DNA of 64,000 nt from Lachnospiraceae bacterium UBA3732 (GCA_002372545.1 DFHD01000045.1:18013-82012); one strand, 5' to 3'; numbered from the stretch's first letter, positions 25,213 to 34,179 are shown. The notes: generated by a model from the letters alone, not told the origin. A program made the numbers and translations.

Positions 25213-25241
25213 TTGACGTCTTATTACAAAAGTGATAAAGT
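25213..25241 (+). promoter_or_regulatory. Cold-shock gene promoter
   Basis: TTGACG (25213-25218), 17 nt, TAAAGT (25236-25241); the leader to the ATG is about 40 nt. Confidence 0.6.
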
Positions 25242-25287
25242 AACTAAGGGTTAAAAAAATGTTACATAGATTTGGAGGAATGTCATC

Positions 25288-25491
25288 ATGGCAAACGGTA
25301 CAGTAAAGTGGTTCAATAACCAGAAGGGTTACGGTTTCATCACAGATGCAGAGGGTAAGGATGTGTTTGTACATTACTCTGGTCTGAACATGGAAGGCTT
25401 CAAGACTCTTGAAGAGGGTCAGCAGGTTGAGTTCGATGTAACCGAAGGCGAAAAGGGACCGCAGGCAACCAATGTTACGGTTGTTAAGTAA
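25288..25491 (+). CDS. cspA: Cold-shock protein
   Basis: A 67-residue single OB-fold RNA chaperone with both nucleic-acid binding motifs, KGYGFIT (RNP1) and VFVHYS (RNP2). The start MANGTVKWFNNQKGYGF is typical. GGAGG lies 9 nt before the ATG. Monocistronic, with promoter at 25213 and terminator at 25569. Confidence 0.97.
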   Translation: MANGTVKWFNNQKGYGFITDAEGKDVFVHYSGLNMEGFKTLEEGQQVEFDVTEGEKGPQATNVTVVK

Positions 25492-25568
25492 TCTTTCTTT
25501 ATCAGTTTATCCGGTAATTCCGTTTAAGGATTTTTTATAAAAAAATTCGATGCTGGTTGAGTAAGAAT

Positions 25569-25602
25569 AAGGAACTGTCTTTGATTGACAGTTCCTTTTT
25601 CT
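25569..25602 (+). terminator. Intrinsic terminator after the cold-shock gene
   Basis: GGAACTGTC (25571-25579) pairs perfectly with GACAGTTCC (25587-25595), followed by TTTTTCTTT. Confidence 0.88.
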
Positions 25603-25614
25603 TTGTGGTAAAAT
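25585..25614 (+). promoter_or_regulatory. Promoter of the TetR gene embedded in the terminator
   Basis: TTGACA (25585-25590) lies in the loop and 3' arm of the terminator hairpin; TAAAAT (25609-25614) follows with 18 nt spacing. Confidence 0.55.
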
Positions 25615-25645
25615 GTATGTGGCAAATTAGAAGGGAGACATCAAG

Positions 25646-26230
25646 TTGACAGAAGATTTTGTTTCGATGAAAGATAAGATCATTCTTGCTGCCATTGAAC
25701 TGATCAGCGACGGCGGTCTCGCTTCTGTTGCAACGAAAAATGTTGCCCGCCGGGTGAATATTGATGAGAGCATGCTGTATAAGTTTTATGGGAATATGGA
25801 TGATCTCATTAAAGATTCCTGCAAGGCGTATTTTCATTTTGATGAAGCGCTGTTTCGTTCAGCCGCTTCCAAACCGGGAACCCGTTTGGACAAGATCCGG
25901 TATTTTTTTGAAGCTTATGCAACCTACTACGATAATTATTATGCACTCAGTACCATTGCCCTCCATTTTGAGGAGCTGCTTCATAATCCGGAAACTAGGG
26001 ATTGCGTAATTGAGGGGATTAACCGGCGGAGAGAGTTCCTGGCCGGCCTCTTTCAGGAAGCAATCTATAATCATGAGATCAGGAGCGGAATGGATGGTGG
26101 TCAGCTTGCGGATGTGTGTCTCGGATATTTTTCCAGAACCTGCCTGAACCGCAGGATCGGGATTAAAAATGGATCCTTTAAGTCGGAGATCATCAAGATG
26201 GAGGATGCATTTTTTCGTCTTTTAACCTAG
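25646..26230 (+). CDS. TetR/AcrR family regulator
   Basis: A 194-residue protein. The N-terminal helix-turn-helix is IILAAIELISDGGLASVATKNVARRVNIDESMLYKFYGN (residues about 11-50, quoted here only to mark the domain: key residues are the ATKNVARRV recognition region and LYKFYGN). The C-terminal ligand domain is all-helical. The TTG at 25646 is preferred because AAGGGAGA lies 7-8 nt upstream; ATG 25667 is the alternative. Its target is unknown; the neighbour is an orphan receiver. Confidence 0.85.
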   Translation: MTEDFVSMKDKIILAAIELISDGGLASVATKNVARRVNIDESMLYKFYGNMDDLIKDSCKAYFHFDEALFRSAASKPGTRLDKIRYFFEAYATYYDNYYALSTIALHFEELLHNPETRDCVIEGINRRREFLAGLFQEAIYNHEIRSGMDGGQLADVCLGYFSRTCLNRRIGIKNGSFKSEIIKMEDAFFRLLT

Positions 26231-26252
26231 GATATGAGAGGAGAGTTGAAGC

Positions 26253-26648
26253 ATGAAGATTTTGATTGCAGAGGATGATGTGGCAAGCGGAAAGTTTCTG
26301 ACCAAGCTTCTCAGCAAATATGGTGAGGTAGTGCTGACCAGAAACGGTCTGGAAGCGGTAGACGCTTTTGTTGCGTCTGTGAATGAGGGGCAGGAGTATG
26401 ATCTTGTCTGCCTGGATATCATGATGCCCAAGCTGGACGGCTACAAAGCCCTTACGGCCATCCGCGATGCGGAGAGAAAGCTCGGCATTCCCAGAATATC
26501 CAGATGCAAGGTGATCATGATCTCTGCGCTTGATGAGGACTTTGACGCGTCCTACGCCAGCAGCGACTATGATGATTATATCTGCAAACCGATCGATATC
26601 GTGAAGTTCAATTCCATGATTCAGAATCTCGGACTGGTAAAGAGTTAA
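26253..26648 (+). CDS. Stand-alone receiver (CheY-like) protein
   Basis: A 131-residue single REC domain without output domain. The acidic pocket is in AEDD, the phosphoacceptor Asp in CLDIMMPKLDGY (near residue 52), the switch Ser in MISAL and the conserved Lys in CKPID. No kinase is adjacent. It could receive phosphate from a hybrid kinase elsewhere. It lies between a TetR gene and rarA with 10-22 nt gaps, so it is probably operonic. Confidence 0.9.
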   Translation: MKILIAEDDVASGKFLTKLLSKYGEVVLTRNGLEAVDAFVASVNEGQEYDLVCLDIMMPKLDGYKALTAIRDAERKLGIPRISRCKVIMISALDEDFDASYASSDYDDYICKPIDIVKFNSMIQNLGLVKS

Positions 26649-26658
26649 TGGAGAGAAT

Positions 26659-28023
26659 ATGGACCTTTTTGATTATATGCGAAAAGAGGAGCAGAAAAAA
26701 GAGTCTCCTCTTGCCAGAAGGATGCGCCCGGAGACTTTGGATGAAGTCGTCGGGCAATCTCACATTCTGGGAAAAGACAAATTGCTATCCCGTGCGATCA
26801 GGGCAGATAAGCTTGGCTCTGTCATTTTTTACGGCCCGCCGGGCACGGGGAAAACTACTCTGGCTGCCGTGATCGCCAATACAACGAAGGCCGAGTTCCG
26901 TGATATCAATGCCACTTCTTCCGGTAAGAAGGAGATGGAGGAGGTGATCCGGGAAGCAAAGGATAACCTCGGGATGTACGGAAAAAAGACCATTCTTTTT
27001 ATCGATGAGATCCATCGTTTCAATAAAGCCCAGCAGGACTATCTGCTTCCTTATGTAGAGGACGGCACGGTCACACTGATCGGGGCGACTACAGAAAATC
27101 CTTATTTTGAAGTGAATAACGCGCTTATTTCCCGTTCTACGATCTTTCGTCTGAATCCGCTGACGAAGGAGGAGATCATGGTTCTCATCCGGCGGGCGGT
27201 AACCGACCCGGTTAAGGGAATGGGAATGTACCATGCGGAGATCACGCCTGAGGCTGTGGAATTCCTTGCGGATGTAGCTGACGGTGATGCCCGGCATGCG
27301 CTGAATGCGGTGGAGCTGGGCGTTCTTTCCTCTGACCCGGATCCTGAAACCGGAAAGATTGTGATCGATCTTGCTGCGGCGGAGGAGTGCATTCAGAGGC
27401 GTTCCATCCGGTATGATCAGAGCGGAGACAGTCATTATGATACCATCTCGGCCTTTATCAAATCCATGAGGGGGTCGGATCCGGACGCGGCGGTCTATTA
27501 CCTGGCCAAGATGATCGCGGCAGGCGAACAGGAGACCTTTATTGCCCGCAGGATCATGATCTGCGCGGCTGAGGATGTGGGAATGGCTGATCCCCGGGCC
27601 ATACAGGTGGCTGAGGCCTGTGCGGCGGCGGTTGAGCGCGTGGGCTTTCCGGAGGCCCAGATCATTCTTGCTGAAGCGGCTATATATGTGGCGTCCGCGC
27701 CGAAAAGCAATTCGGTCGTCAATGCTATTTTCGATGCGCTTTCGGCAGTGAAGAAGTACGGCGATCTGCCGGTTCCGGTTTATCTTCGGGATTCGCATTA
27801 TCCGGGAGCCGCTGAGCTGGGAGTAAAGGGATACCAATATGCCCACGATTATCCCAATCATTTTGTCGATCAGCAGTACCTGCCGGATGAATTGAAGGAT
27901 GCTGCATTTTATCATCCCTCGCGGCAGGGCGAGGAGGCAAGGGCGGCGGACTGGCTGGCCTTTCTCCGCGGGTCGGTCGGACGGGAAAAGGCCGGGCAGG
28001 CACCTGATCAGACAGAAGCTTAA
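26659..28023 (+). CDS. rarA: Replication-associated recombination protein A
   Basis: RarA/MgsA is an AAA+ ATPase of the clamp-loader superfamily acting at stalled forks. The 454-residue protein has Walker A GPPGTGKTT near residue 56, Walker B FIDEIHRFNKAQQD, sensor 1 GATTENP, and the C-terminal tetramerisation domain (SAFIKSMRGSDPDAA, ASAPKSN). GGAGAATATGG provides the start. Confidence 0.96.
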   Translation: MDLFDYMRKEEQKKESPLARRMRPETLDEVVGQSHILGKDKLLSRAIRADKLGSVIFYGPPGTGKTTLAAVIANTTKAEFRDINATSSGKKEMEEVIREAKDNLGMYGKKTILFIDEIHRFNKAQQDYLLPYVEDGTVTLIGATTENPYFEVNNALISRSTIFRLNPLTKEEIMVLIRRAVTDPVKGMGMYHAEITPEAVEFLADVADGDARHALNAVELGVLSSDPDPETGKIVIDLAAAEECIQRRSIRYDQSGDSHYDTISAFIKSMRGSDPDAAVYYLAKMIAAGEQETFIARRIMICAAEDVGMADPRAIQVAEACAAAVERVGFPEAQIILAEAAIYVASAPKSNSVVNAIFDALSAVKKYGDLPVPVYLRDSHYPGAAELGVKGYQYAHDYPNHFVDQQYLPDELKDAAFYHPSRQGEEARAADWLAFLRGSVGREKAGQAPDQTEA

Positions 28024-28032
28024 GTTTGTTTT

Positions 28033-28407
28033 ATGAGGGTTGGAAGATTGGAGCGTGAAGTGTTAAAGGAAGAGAATGAACTGAATCTGAGCCGTGACGA
28101 AGGAATGTCAGCCGGCGGTGAGCAAACAGCCTCCTGCGCAGCCGGAGATGGTGCAGCCGGCGGTGAAAAAACAGCCTCCGGCGAAGCCGGAGATGGTGCA
28201 GCCTGCGGTGAGGTCAGGGTCACGAGGCCGCTCAGGGCGAGGGTAATGGCCTGGATCCTGCTGGGTGTGATCTTTCTTCTCCTGGCGGGCTTTATCATCT
28301 GCCTTATTACCGGCAGCCGGTATATGTACGGCATGCTGTTTCTGCTGATCTTCGTACCGGTTTTCTTTTATCTTATGCTTTGGATCAAAAAGGTATTCAG
28401 CAGATAG
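28033..28407 (+). CDS. Small two-helix membrane protein with duplicated N-terminal segment
   Basis: A 124-residue protein. The C-terminal half has two hydrophobic segments (about 76-95 and 100-118). The N-terminal half holds a 15-residue tandem duplication (GGEQTASCAAGDGAA then GGEKTASGEAGDGAA, plus a partial third) encoded by 45 bp repeats at 28111-28155 and 28156-28200. The duplication keeps the frame open, which supports coding. Function unknown. It follows rarA by 9 nt. Confidence 0.6.
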   Translation: MRVGRLEREVLKEENELNLSRDEGMSAGGEQTASCAAGDGAAGGEKTASGEAGDGAACGEVRVTRPLRARVMAWILLGVIFLLLAGFIICLITGSRYMYGMLFLLIFVPVFFYLMLWIKKVFSR

Positions 28408-28420
28408 GCAGTTAGCAATA

Positions 28421-28452
28421 TTTACCAAAAACATATATGCTTTATTGGTAAA
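28421..28452. promoter_or_regulatory. Inverted repeat upstream of the MacAB-like operon
   Basis: TTTACCAA (28421-28428) and TTGGTAAA (28445-28452) form an 8 bp inverted repeat with a 16 nt centre in AT-rich DNA 80 nt before the first adaptor gene. It is a candidate operator; there is no U-tract, so a terminator is less likely. Confidence 0.4.
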
Positions 28453-28530
28453 TTTGTTAAAAATACGAGCAAAAAGTATGTTACATTGTCTTATGACAAG
28501 GAAATCATTAAACCTGAAGGAGTAGTAGAG

Positions 28531-29946
28531 ATGAAGAAGAAAAAGATGATCGTATCCGTTGTTGTTCTTCTTGTGCTGGCGGCTGCCGCAGCTCTTTATT
28601 TCATTGTATTTCGGAAGAAGAATGAGGACGCGGGAAACGGAAAGACTGCCTATGTGGAAAAGGTCAGCACTCTGACTGACACAGGCATTGGCGGGCAGAG
28701 CCGTTACATGGGTATTGTGGAATCCCAGGCGACCAAAGGCGTGGAGAAGGATTCGACAAAGAAGATCAAAGAGCGTTTTGTTGAGATCGACGATAAGGTT
28801 AAGGAGGGCGATCCTCTTTTTGCGTACGATACAGAGGATATACAGCTGGAGCTTCAGCAGATGGAGCTTGAGCTGAATAATATGCGGACCGGCCTGAATT
28901 CTGATGGTGCGGCTCTGCAGGATCTTCGGAACCAGAAGGCAGAGGCACAGAACGAGGATGACAGGCTGATCATCACAGCGAATATCAATACACTCGTTGC
29001 CCAGATCAACCAGTCAAACTATGATCTTGAGGTTAAGCAGATGGAATATGACCGGAAAAAGGCCTCGCTGGACAACAACATCGTGTATTCTCCCATGAAC
29101 GGCGTGATCAAGGCCATTAACGAGACCATTGATGCAGGCGGACAGCCTGATCAGAACACAAATGGCCAGAATAATGCATATATCACCATCATGGAGGAGG
29201 GGGATTTCCGCGTAAAGGGCACAGTGAATGAGGAGGCTCTCAATTCCCTGAATACTGGTGTGCCGGTTTATATCATTTCCCGTACGGATGAAAACAAATA
29301 CTGGACCGGAACCATTGATAAGATCAACCTGGAGCCGGCTTCCAATGAGGAAAACGGCGGATCTTTCGGAATGGGAGGCGGAGGAGAAAAATCCTCAAAA
29401 TACAACTTCTATGTAACGCCGGATGACTCCGAAGGACTGGTTCTCGGACAGCATCTTTATATCGAGCTGAATCTCGGTCAGCCGGTCGGCGAGAAGGTGG
29501 AGGGGGAATTAAAGCTCCCCGACTACTACATTGTAGAAGAAGGCGATGATAAGTATGTCTGGAAGAAAAACAGCAAGGATCGTCTGGTAAAGCAGAAGCT
29601 GACACTGGGTGAATATGATGAGATGAGCGGCTCATATACGGTTGAGGACGGCCTTACGCTGGATGATTTTATTGCCTACCCCGATCCGGACTTCGTAGAA
29701 GGAATGAAGGCCACATCCAACTATGATGAATGGATGGAACAGCAGGGGGAAAACACGGAACAGGAAGGCGAAGACGGCCTTGGTGAAGACGGCTTTGATC
29801 CCGAATATCCCGATGACGGAGAGGGTATGGACGGATTAGAAGGGACAGATGATTTCGAGGGCGGCGACGGTGAAGGCGAACTTCCGGAAGGCGATCCGGG
29901 TGACGGCCAGGGGCTGATCGATGAACCCGTTACCGTAGAAGAATAG
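28531..29946 (+). CDS. HlyD/MacA-type efflux adaptor with acidic tail
   Basis: A 471-residue membrane-fusion protein. An N-terminal anchor lies at residues 6-26. A split lipoyl half (FVEIDDKVKEGDPLFAYD ... IVYSPMNGVIKAIN) flanks a coiled-coil hairpin (about 95-180), then beta-barrel and membrane-proximal domains. The last 60 residues are an Asp/Glu/Gly low-complexity tail not typical of MacA. The ATG at 28531 has AAGGAG upstream. It is the first gene of the four-gene exporter operon, 13 nt before the ATPase gene. Confidence 0.9.
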   Translation: MKKKKMIVSVVVLLVLAAAAALYFIVFRKKNEDAGNGKTAYVEKVSTLTDTGIGGQSRYMGIVESQATKGVEKDSTKKIKERFVEIDDKVKEGDPLFAYDTEDIQLELQQMELELNNMRTGLNSDGAALQDLRNQKAEAQNEDDRLIITANINTLVAQINQSNYDLEVKQMEYDRKKASLDNNIVYSPMNGVIKAINETIDAGGQPDQNTNGQNNAYITIMEEGDFRVKGTVNEEALNSLNTGVPVYIISRTDENKYWTGTIDKINLEPASNEENGGSFGMGGGGEKSSKYNFYVTPDDSEGLVLGQHLYIELNLGQPVGEKVEGELKLPDYYIVEEGDDKYVWKKNSKDRLVKQKLTLGEYDEMSGSYTVEDGLTLDDFIAYPDPDFVEGMKATSNYDEWMEQQGENTEQEGEDGLGEDGFDPEYPDDGEGMDGLEGTDDFEGGDGEGELPEGDPGDGQGLIDEPVTVEE

Positions 29947-29959
29947 GAGGACCGGAAGA

Positions 29960-30661
29960 ATGCTTCTGCAGCTGACAGATATTATCAAAACCTATCAGCA
30001 GGGTACAGAGGATGTGCCGGTACTGAAATCTGTTTCTCTTTCTGTTGAGGATGGAGAGTATGTTGCCATCATGGGCCCATCGGGAAGCGGTAAATCCACA
30101 CTGATGAATATAATCGGTGCGTTGGATACGCCGACCTCCGGTGAGTACCTGCTGAATGATGAAAAAATAGACGGAATGAAGGATAAAAAGCTTTCCGAGA
30201 TCCGGAATAAATATATCGGCTTTGTATTCCAGAATTTCAACCTTCTGCCCAGGCAGTCCGCACTGCAGAATGTGGAGCTGCCCCTGCAGTATGCCCATGT
30301 TCCGCGCGGCGAAAGGAGACCTCTTTGCGAAAAGGCATTGCAGAGAGTCGGACTGGGCGAACGTATGACCTTCAGACCCACCCAGCTTTCCGGTGGACAG
30401 AAACAGCGTGTGGCGATTGCCAGAGCCATTGTCAATAAGCCAAAGCTCCTTCTTGCCGATGAGCCTACCGGTGCATTGGATTCCAAATCCGGCGAGCAGG
30501 TCATGAAGCTTTTTAAGGAACTGAATGAAGAGGGCGTAACGATCGTTATGATCACCCACGCCCGTGAGATCGCTCTGCAGGCAAACCGGATGCTGACCAT
30601 TTTCGATGGTGAGATCACAGGCGATATCCGCAGGGATGCCGAAGGGAGGTGGCCGGAATGA
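29960..30661 (+). CDS. MacB/LolD-type ABC ATPase
   Basis: A 233-residue nucleotide-binding protein. Walker A is GPSGSGKST, the Q-loop FVFQNFNLLPRQ, the signature LSGGQKQRVAIARAI, Walker B LLLADEPTGALDS and the H-loop MITHARE. Closest to the FtsE/LolD/MacB class that powers mechanotransmission exporters. It overlaps the second adaptor gene by 4 nt. Confidence 0.95.
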   Translation: MLLQLTDIIKTYQQGTEDVPVLKSVSLSVEDGEYVAIMGPSGSGKSTLMNIIGALDTPTSGEYLLNDEKIDGMKDKKLSEIRNKYIGFVFQNFNLLPRQSALQNVELPLQYAHVPRGERRPLCEKALQRVGLGERMTFRPTQLSGGQKQRVAIARAIVNKPKLLLADEPTGALDSKSGEQVMKLFKELNEEGVTIVMITHAREIALQANRMLTIFDGEITGDIRRDAEGRWPE

Positions 30662-32022
30662 AAAAACGGATCATTGCCATCCTGATCGTTCTGCTCGTGA
30701 TCGGTCTCGGCGGCTTTTTCGGTATCCGTGCCTACAGAAAGCATAAGATGAACGCAAACCCGGTGAAAGCGGTTTCGGTAGAGGTGTTCAGCAGCTTTTA
30801 CAGTATGGGACCGGATTCCAAAAGCTATGACGGAAATGTTGTCGTCAATAACCAGCAGAACGTGCGGATCCCCGAGCAGAATGTCGTGAACGAACTGAAG
30901 GTTTCGGAGGGAATGGTCGTACATCCCGGGGATGTGCTGCTGACCTACGATATGACCTCGGCAAATCTTGAACTGGAAATGATGAATGCCCAGCTGTTTC
31001 AGTACCAGGCAAATCTGACCGTCCGGCAGCATGAGCTTGATAAGCTGAAGGCTACCGTTCCGCTGGAGGATCTTCCGCCGGAGCCTCAGCCGCAGCCGGA
31101 GCCTGAGCCGCAGCCGGATAAAGATAATAATAGCGGAACTGCATCTCCCACGGATGCGCAGCAGGAAACGGAAAAACCGAAGGAGGAGCCCCAGCCGGAG
31201 CAGCCGACTGAAAATCCGGGAACGCCCGGAGAAGGAGCGCCGGATGAAGGAGCGCCGGAGCCGGAGCCTGTTCCGACAAGAGCGGAGCTGACAGCGGCTA
31301 TCCGGGATAAGGAAAAGCAGATCAATACTGCCTATTATCAGGTGGAAATGCAGAAGCTGAATATCCAGAAGAAGGAGCTGAAGCTCGCACAGGGTGAAGT
31401 CAGAGCGACAATTACCGGTGTGGTACAGAAGGCTGATGTTTCCGAGGAAGCCCGGGCATCCGGCGAACCCTGCATTGTTGTTACGGCCCAGCAGGCAGTT
31501 ACTGTACAGATTCATGTAGATGAGATGGAAGTAAAGAAGATGAAGCTGGGAACAGAGGCGCAGATCTTCTCTTATGATAATTCCTATTACTACTCAGGCT
31601 CCATAACGGAGATCGGAATGGAACCGGATCCGAATTACTATGGCTACGCGGAATATGAAACATCATGGTATCCGATCACGATATCGGTTGACCAGGATGA
31701 TCCGGAACAGCCGGTATTAAAGAACGGCGACTGGCTGAGTGTTACGATTTCCTCAGGCGTTGAAGAGGACCAGGAAGAGGAAAAACTGATCACCATCCCC
31801 ACTTTCATGGTGAATGAAGAGGATGGAAGATCCTTTGTCATGAAGGATGTCAACGGTCATCTCGCTCGTCAGTACGTTTCTACAGGCAAATCCTACTACG
31901 GTTCTTTTGTGGAGATCAGGTCCGGGCTAAGCATGACGGACTACATTGCCTTCCCGTATTCGGAGAATGCGGTGGAGGGAAAGGCCTGCGTACGGACTGA
32001 CGATATTCAATCAATAAAATAA
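30658..32022 (+). CDS. Second HlyD-like adaptor with Pro/Glu-rich insertion
   Basis: A 454-residue protein. The membrane anchor lies at residues 4-24 (IIAILIVLLVIGLGGFFGI). The first lipoyl half is VVNELKVSEGMVVHPGDVLLTYD. The coiled-coil hairpin is interrupted at about residues 137-208 by a Pro/Glu/Gln-rich low-complexity segment, then GEVRATITGVVQKADVSE closes the lipoyl domain, followed by a barrel domain. The ATG at 30658 follows GGAGG. It is unusual for a MacB operon to encode two adaptors; they may form a heteromeric collar. Confidence 0.85.
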   Translation: MKKRIIAILIVLLVIGLGGFFGIRAYRKHKMNANPVKAVSVEVFSSFYSMGPDSKSYDGNVVVNNQQNVRIPEQNVVNELKVSEGMVVHPGDVLLTYDMTSANLELEMMNAQLFQYQANLTVRQHELDKLKATVPLEDLPPEPQPQPEPEPQPDKDNNSGTASPTDAQQETEKPKEEPQPEQPTENPGTPGEGAPDEGAPEPEPVPTRAELTAAIRDKEKQINTAYYQVEMQKLNIQKKELKLAQGEVRATITGVVQKADVSEEARASGEPCIVVTAQQAVTVQIHVDEMEVKKMKLGTEAQIFSYDNSYYYSGSITEIGMEPDPNYYGYAEYETSWYPITISVDQDDPEQPVLKNGDWLSVTISSGVEEDQEEEKLITIPTFMVNEEDGRSFVMKDVNGHLARQYVSTGKSYYGSFVEIRSGLSMTDYIAFPYSENAVEGKACVRTDDIQSIK

Positions 32023-32035
32023 CGAGGAGAGCATC

Positions 32036-33319
32036 ATGATCGAAAATATCAGATTATCCTTTCAGGGTATTTTTTCACATAAAATGCGTTCCTTCCTGAC
32101 CATGCTGGGTATCATCATCGGTATTGCCGCCATTATTGCCATTGTTTCCACCATTAAGGGAACAAATGACCAGATTAAGGAAAACCTGGTCGGCTCGGGG
32201 AATAACATCGTTAAGGTCAATCTTTCCATGAACGGGTATGTTGTTACCCCCAGCGAATATATGGAGGGCATGGCCGGTGTGCCGGTCATAGATGACAGCG
32301 TGCTGAGAAAGATGGAGGAAGATAAAAGCATCAAGAAGGCTGTTAAGTACCATCAGGCGGTCAGCTATCAGGGAGTCAATTACAAGAATAATTCGCTGAA
32401 CGGCGTAAACATGATCGGGGCGCGGAATGATTACATTGAAATCTTTTCTTATGAGCTGACCAGAGGAAGAAAATTTGTCGACAGGGACTTTACACAGTTC
32501 AGAAATGTGGTCATTCTGGACTCTGCAGCAGTCAGTACACTGTTTCAGGGGGAAGACCCCATTGATAAGACAATAGAAGTGAAGGGTATTCCCTTCGTTG
32601 TGGTAGGTGTTGTCTCCAAGGGGGATTCCTTCCGTCCTGTTGTCGAAACAGTTGAAGACTGGTATACCTATTACGGTGAGAGTAATTCCGGTATGATCAT
32701 CTTTCCGGATACCTGCTGGCAGGAAATCTACCAGTACGATGAACCTTATCAGGTTGTGATCAAGGCTTCCTCTACGGAGGCGATGACCAAGGCGGGAAAG
32801 GCGGCTGAGGATATCCTGAACGCCGAATTTAAAACGCCCAGAGGCGGAATGAACGCCGAAGGCGAAGAGACCATTAAATATAAGAGCGAGGATACGCTGG
32901 AGAAGGCAAAGGAGCTGCAGAGACTGAAGAGCTCCACCAGCCAGCAGCTAATCTGGATTGCCAGCATATCGCTGATCGTCGGCGGTATCGGTGTTATGAA
33001 TATCATGCTGGTATCCGTAACAGAGCGTACCCGCGAGATTGGCCTGAAAAAGGCGTTGGGCGCCAGAAGAAGAACAATTCTCGGTCAGTTCCTGACTGAG
33101 GCATCGGTTCTTACCTCCATCGGCGGCATCATCGGTGTGGGCGCTGGTATCGGCCTTGCTTACTTTATTTCCAAGGTTGCGGATGTGCCTGTTGCCATCA
33201 GTGCACCGGCCATCATTATTTCCGTAATCTTTTCGATGGTGATCGGAATCATCTTCGGACTGATCCCGTCGATCAAGGCTTCCAATCTGAATCCCATCGA
33301 TGCCCTTCGCTATGAATAG
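32036..33319 (+). CDS. MacB-type ABC permease
   Basis: A 427-residue permease. The N-terminal helix is MIENIRLSFQGIFSHKMRSFLTMLGIIIGIAA, given only as the family's hallmark start with key KMRSxLTMLGIxIG. A large extracytoplasmic MacB_PCD domain (about 50-300) and three C-terminal helices (IGGIGVMNIMLVSVTERTREIG region and later) follow. With the ATPase and adaptors it forms a type VII ABC exporter for peptides, antibiotics or lipids; the substrate is unknown. Confidence 0.94.
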   Translation: MIENIRLSFQGIFSHKMRSFLTMLGIIIGIAAIIAIVSTIKGTNDQIKENLVGSGNNIVKVNLSMNGYVVTPSEYMEGMAGVPVIDDSVLRKMEEDKSIKKAVKYHQAVSYQGVNYKNNSLNGVNMIGARNDYIEIFSYELTRGRKFVDRDFTQFRNVVILDSAAVSTLFQGEDPIDKTIEVKGIPFVVVGVVSKGDSFRPVVETVEDWYTYYGESNSGMIIFPDTCWQEIYQYDEPYQVVIKASSTEAMTKAGKAAEDILNAEFKTPRGGMNAEGEETIKYKSEDTLEKAKELQRLKSSTSQQLIWIASISLIVGGIGVMNIMLVSVTERTREIGLKKALGARRRTILGQFLTEASVLTSIGGIIGVGAGIGLAYFISKVADVPVAISAPAIIISVIFSMVIGIIFGLIPSIKASNLNPIDALRYE

Positions 33320-33396
33320 ATGCGAATGGTTATGATGCTTATGAACTAGATACGATCAGGTATGAAGAAAACAGGTATGATTTAAACAGGTCTGTC

Positions 33397-33425
33397 TTGC
33401 AATTTGCAGGGAATCCTGTTATGAT
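33397..33425 (+). promoter_or_regulatory. Promoter of the SEC-C gene
   Basis: TTGCAA (33397-33402), 17 nt, TATGAT (33420-33425). The leader to the ATG is about 150 nt and contains GGGATGTCCC and GCACCGGCAGTGC type hairpins of unclear role. Confidence 0.55.
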
Positions 33426-33581
33426 GTGACCTGTGGTCCGATGATAACAGGAAAACTTCATGCCGGATCGGATCATAGAATAAAACGGGTATTGCCGGGT
33501 AAGGCTGCTTTAAAAACATGAGGGATGTCCCGAATGTCCCTGCAGCACCGGCAGTGCAGTGATAAAGAATGGGAGAATACG

Positions 33582-34091
33582 ATGAGCTTACTGAAGGATT
33601 GGCGCGACCATGCCTACGGATTGGATGACAGAACACCGGAAGGAAAAAAATTCTGGCTGGATTATTTCCAGTTTGAAAAGGGAGTATATGAGAAAATCCT
33701 GGAGGAACCGGAAAAGGTGATCACCGGAACGGTGAAATCTCTTGCGGAAACCTACGGAACAGATATTGAGACGATGACCGGTTTCCTGGACGGAATCAAT
33801 GACAGTCTGAAGGAACCCAATGATCTGGATAATATGGAGGAGGATACGCCTCTCTCTTTGGAAATCGTTCCGGAGACTCTTTACCGGAATATGGTTGACT
33901 GCAGTGCAGAATGGCTGTACACCCTTCCCCAGTGGGATAAGATCTTCGATAAGGAAAAGCAGAAGGAGCTTTACCGGATCGAAAAGGCATCTCATACAGT
34001 CAGAAGACAGGCGCCGAAGATCGGCAGAAATGATCCCTGTCCCTGCGGCTCCGGGAAAAAGTATAAAAAGTGTTGCGGAGCAAATGCTTAG
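33582..34091 (+). CDS. SEC-C zinc-binding domain protein
   Basis: A 169-residue protein with an acidic N-terminal domain of about 140 residues (family seen in Clostridia, with PQWDKIFDKEKQKELYRIEKAS, given as key PQWxxI) and a C-terminal SEC-C motif IGRNDPCPCGSGKKYKKCCG that binds zinc as in SecA. The ATG at 33582 follows GGGAG with 7 nt spacing. Function unknown; possibly ribosome or SecA-related. Monocistronic with a strong terminator. Confidence 0.85.
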   Translation: MSLLKDWRDHAYGLDDRTPEGKKFWLDYFQFEKGVYEKILEEPEKVITGTVKSLAETYGTDIETMTGFLDGINDSLKEPNDLDNMEEDTPLSLEIVPETLYRNMVDCSAEWLYTLPQWDKIFDKEKQKELYRIEKASHTVRRQAPKIGRNDPCPCGSGKKYKKCCGANA

Positions 34092-34098
34092 AGCTTAC

Positions 34099-34126
34099 GG
34101 ACGGCGCTTATGCGCCGTCCTTTTCT
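34099..34126 (+). terminator. Intrinsic terminator after the SEC-C gene
   Basis: GGACGGCGC (34099-34107) pairs perfectly with GCGCCGTCC (34112-34120) around TTAT, followed by TTTTCT. Confidence 0.92.
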
Positions 34127-34179
34127 GCGATTAATCCTTGATTTCAAAATCGCAGAACATTTATTATGATAAATCAAGG
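34125..34179 (+). promoter_or_regulatory. Two mutually exclusive hairpins in the helicase leader
   Basis: CTGCGATT (34125-34132) pairs with AATCGCAG (34148-34155), enclosing CCTTGATTT (34136-34144), which itself pairs perfectly with AAATCAAGG (34171-34179). The two stems overlap and cannot both form. Confidence 0.4.
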
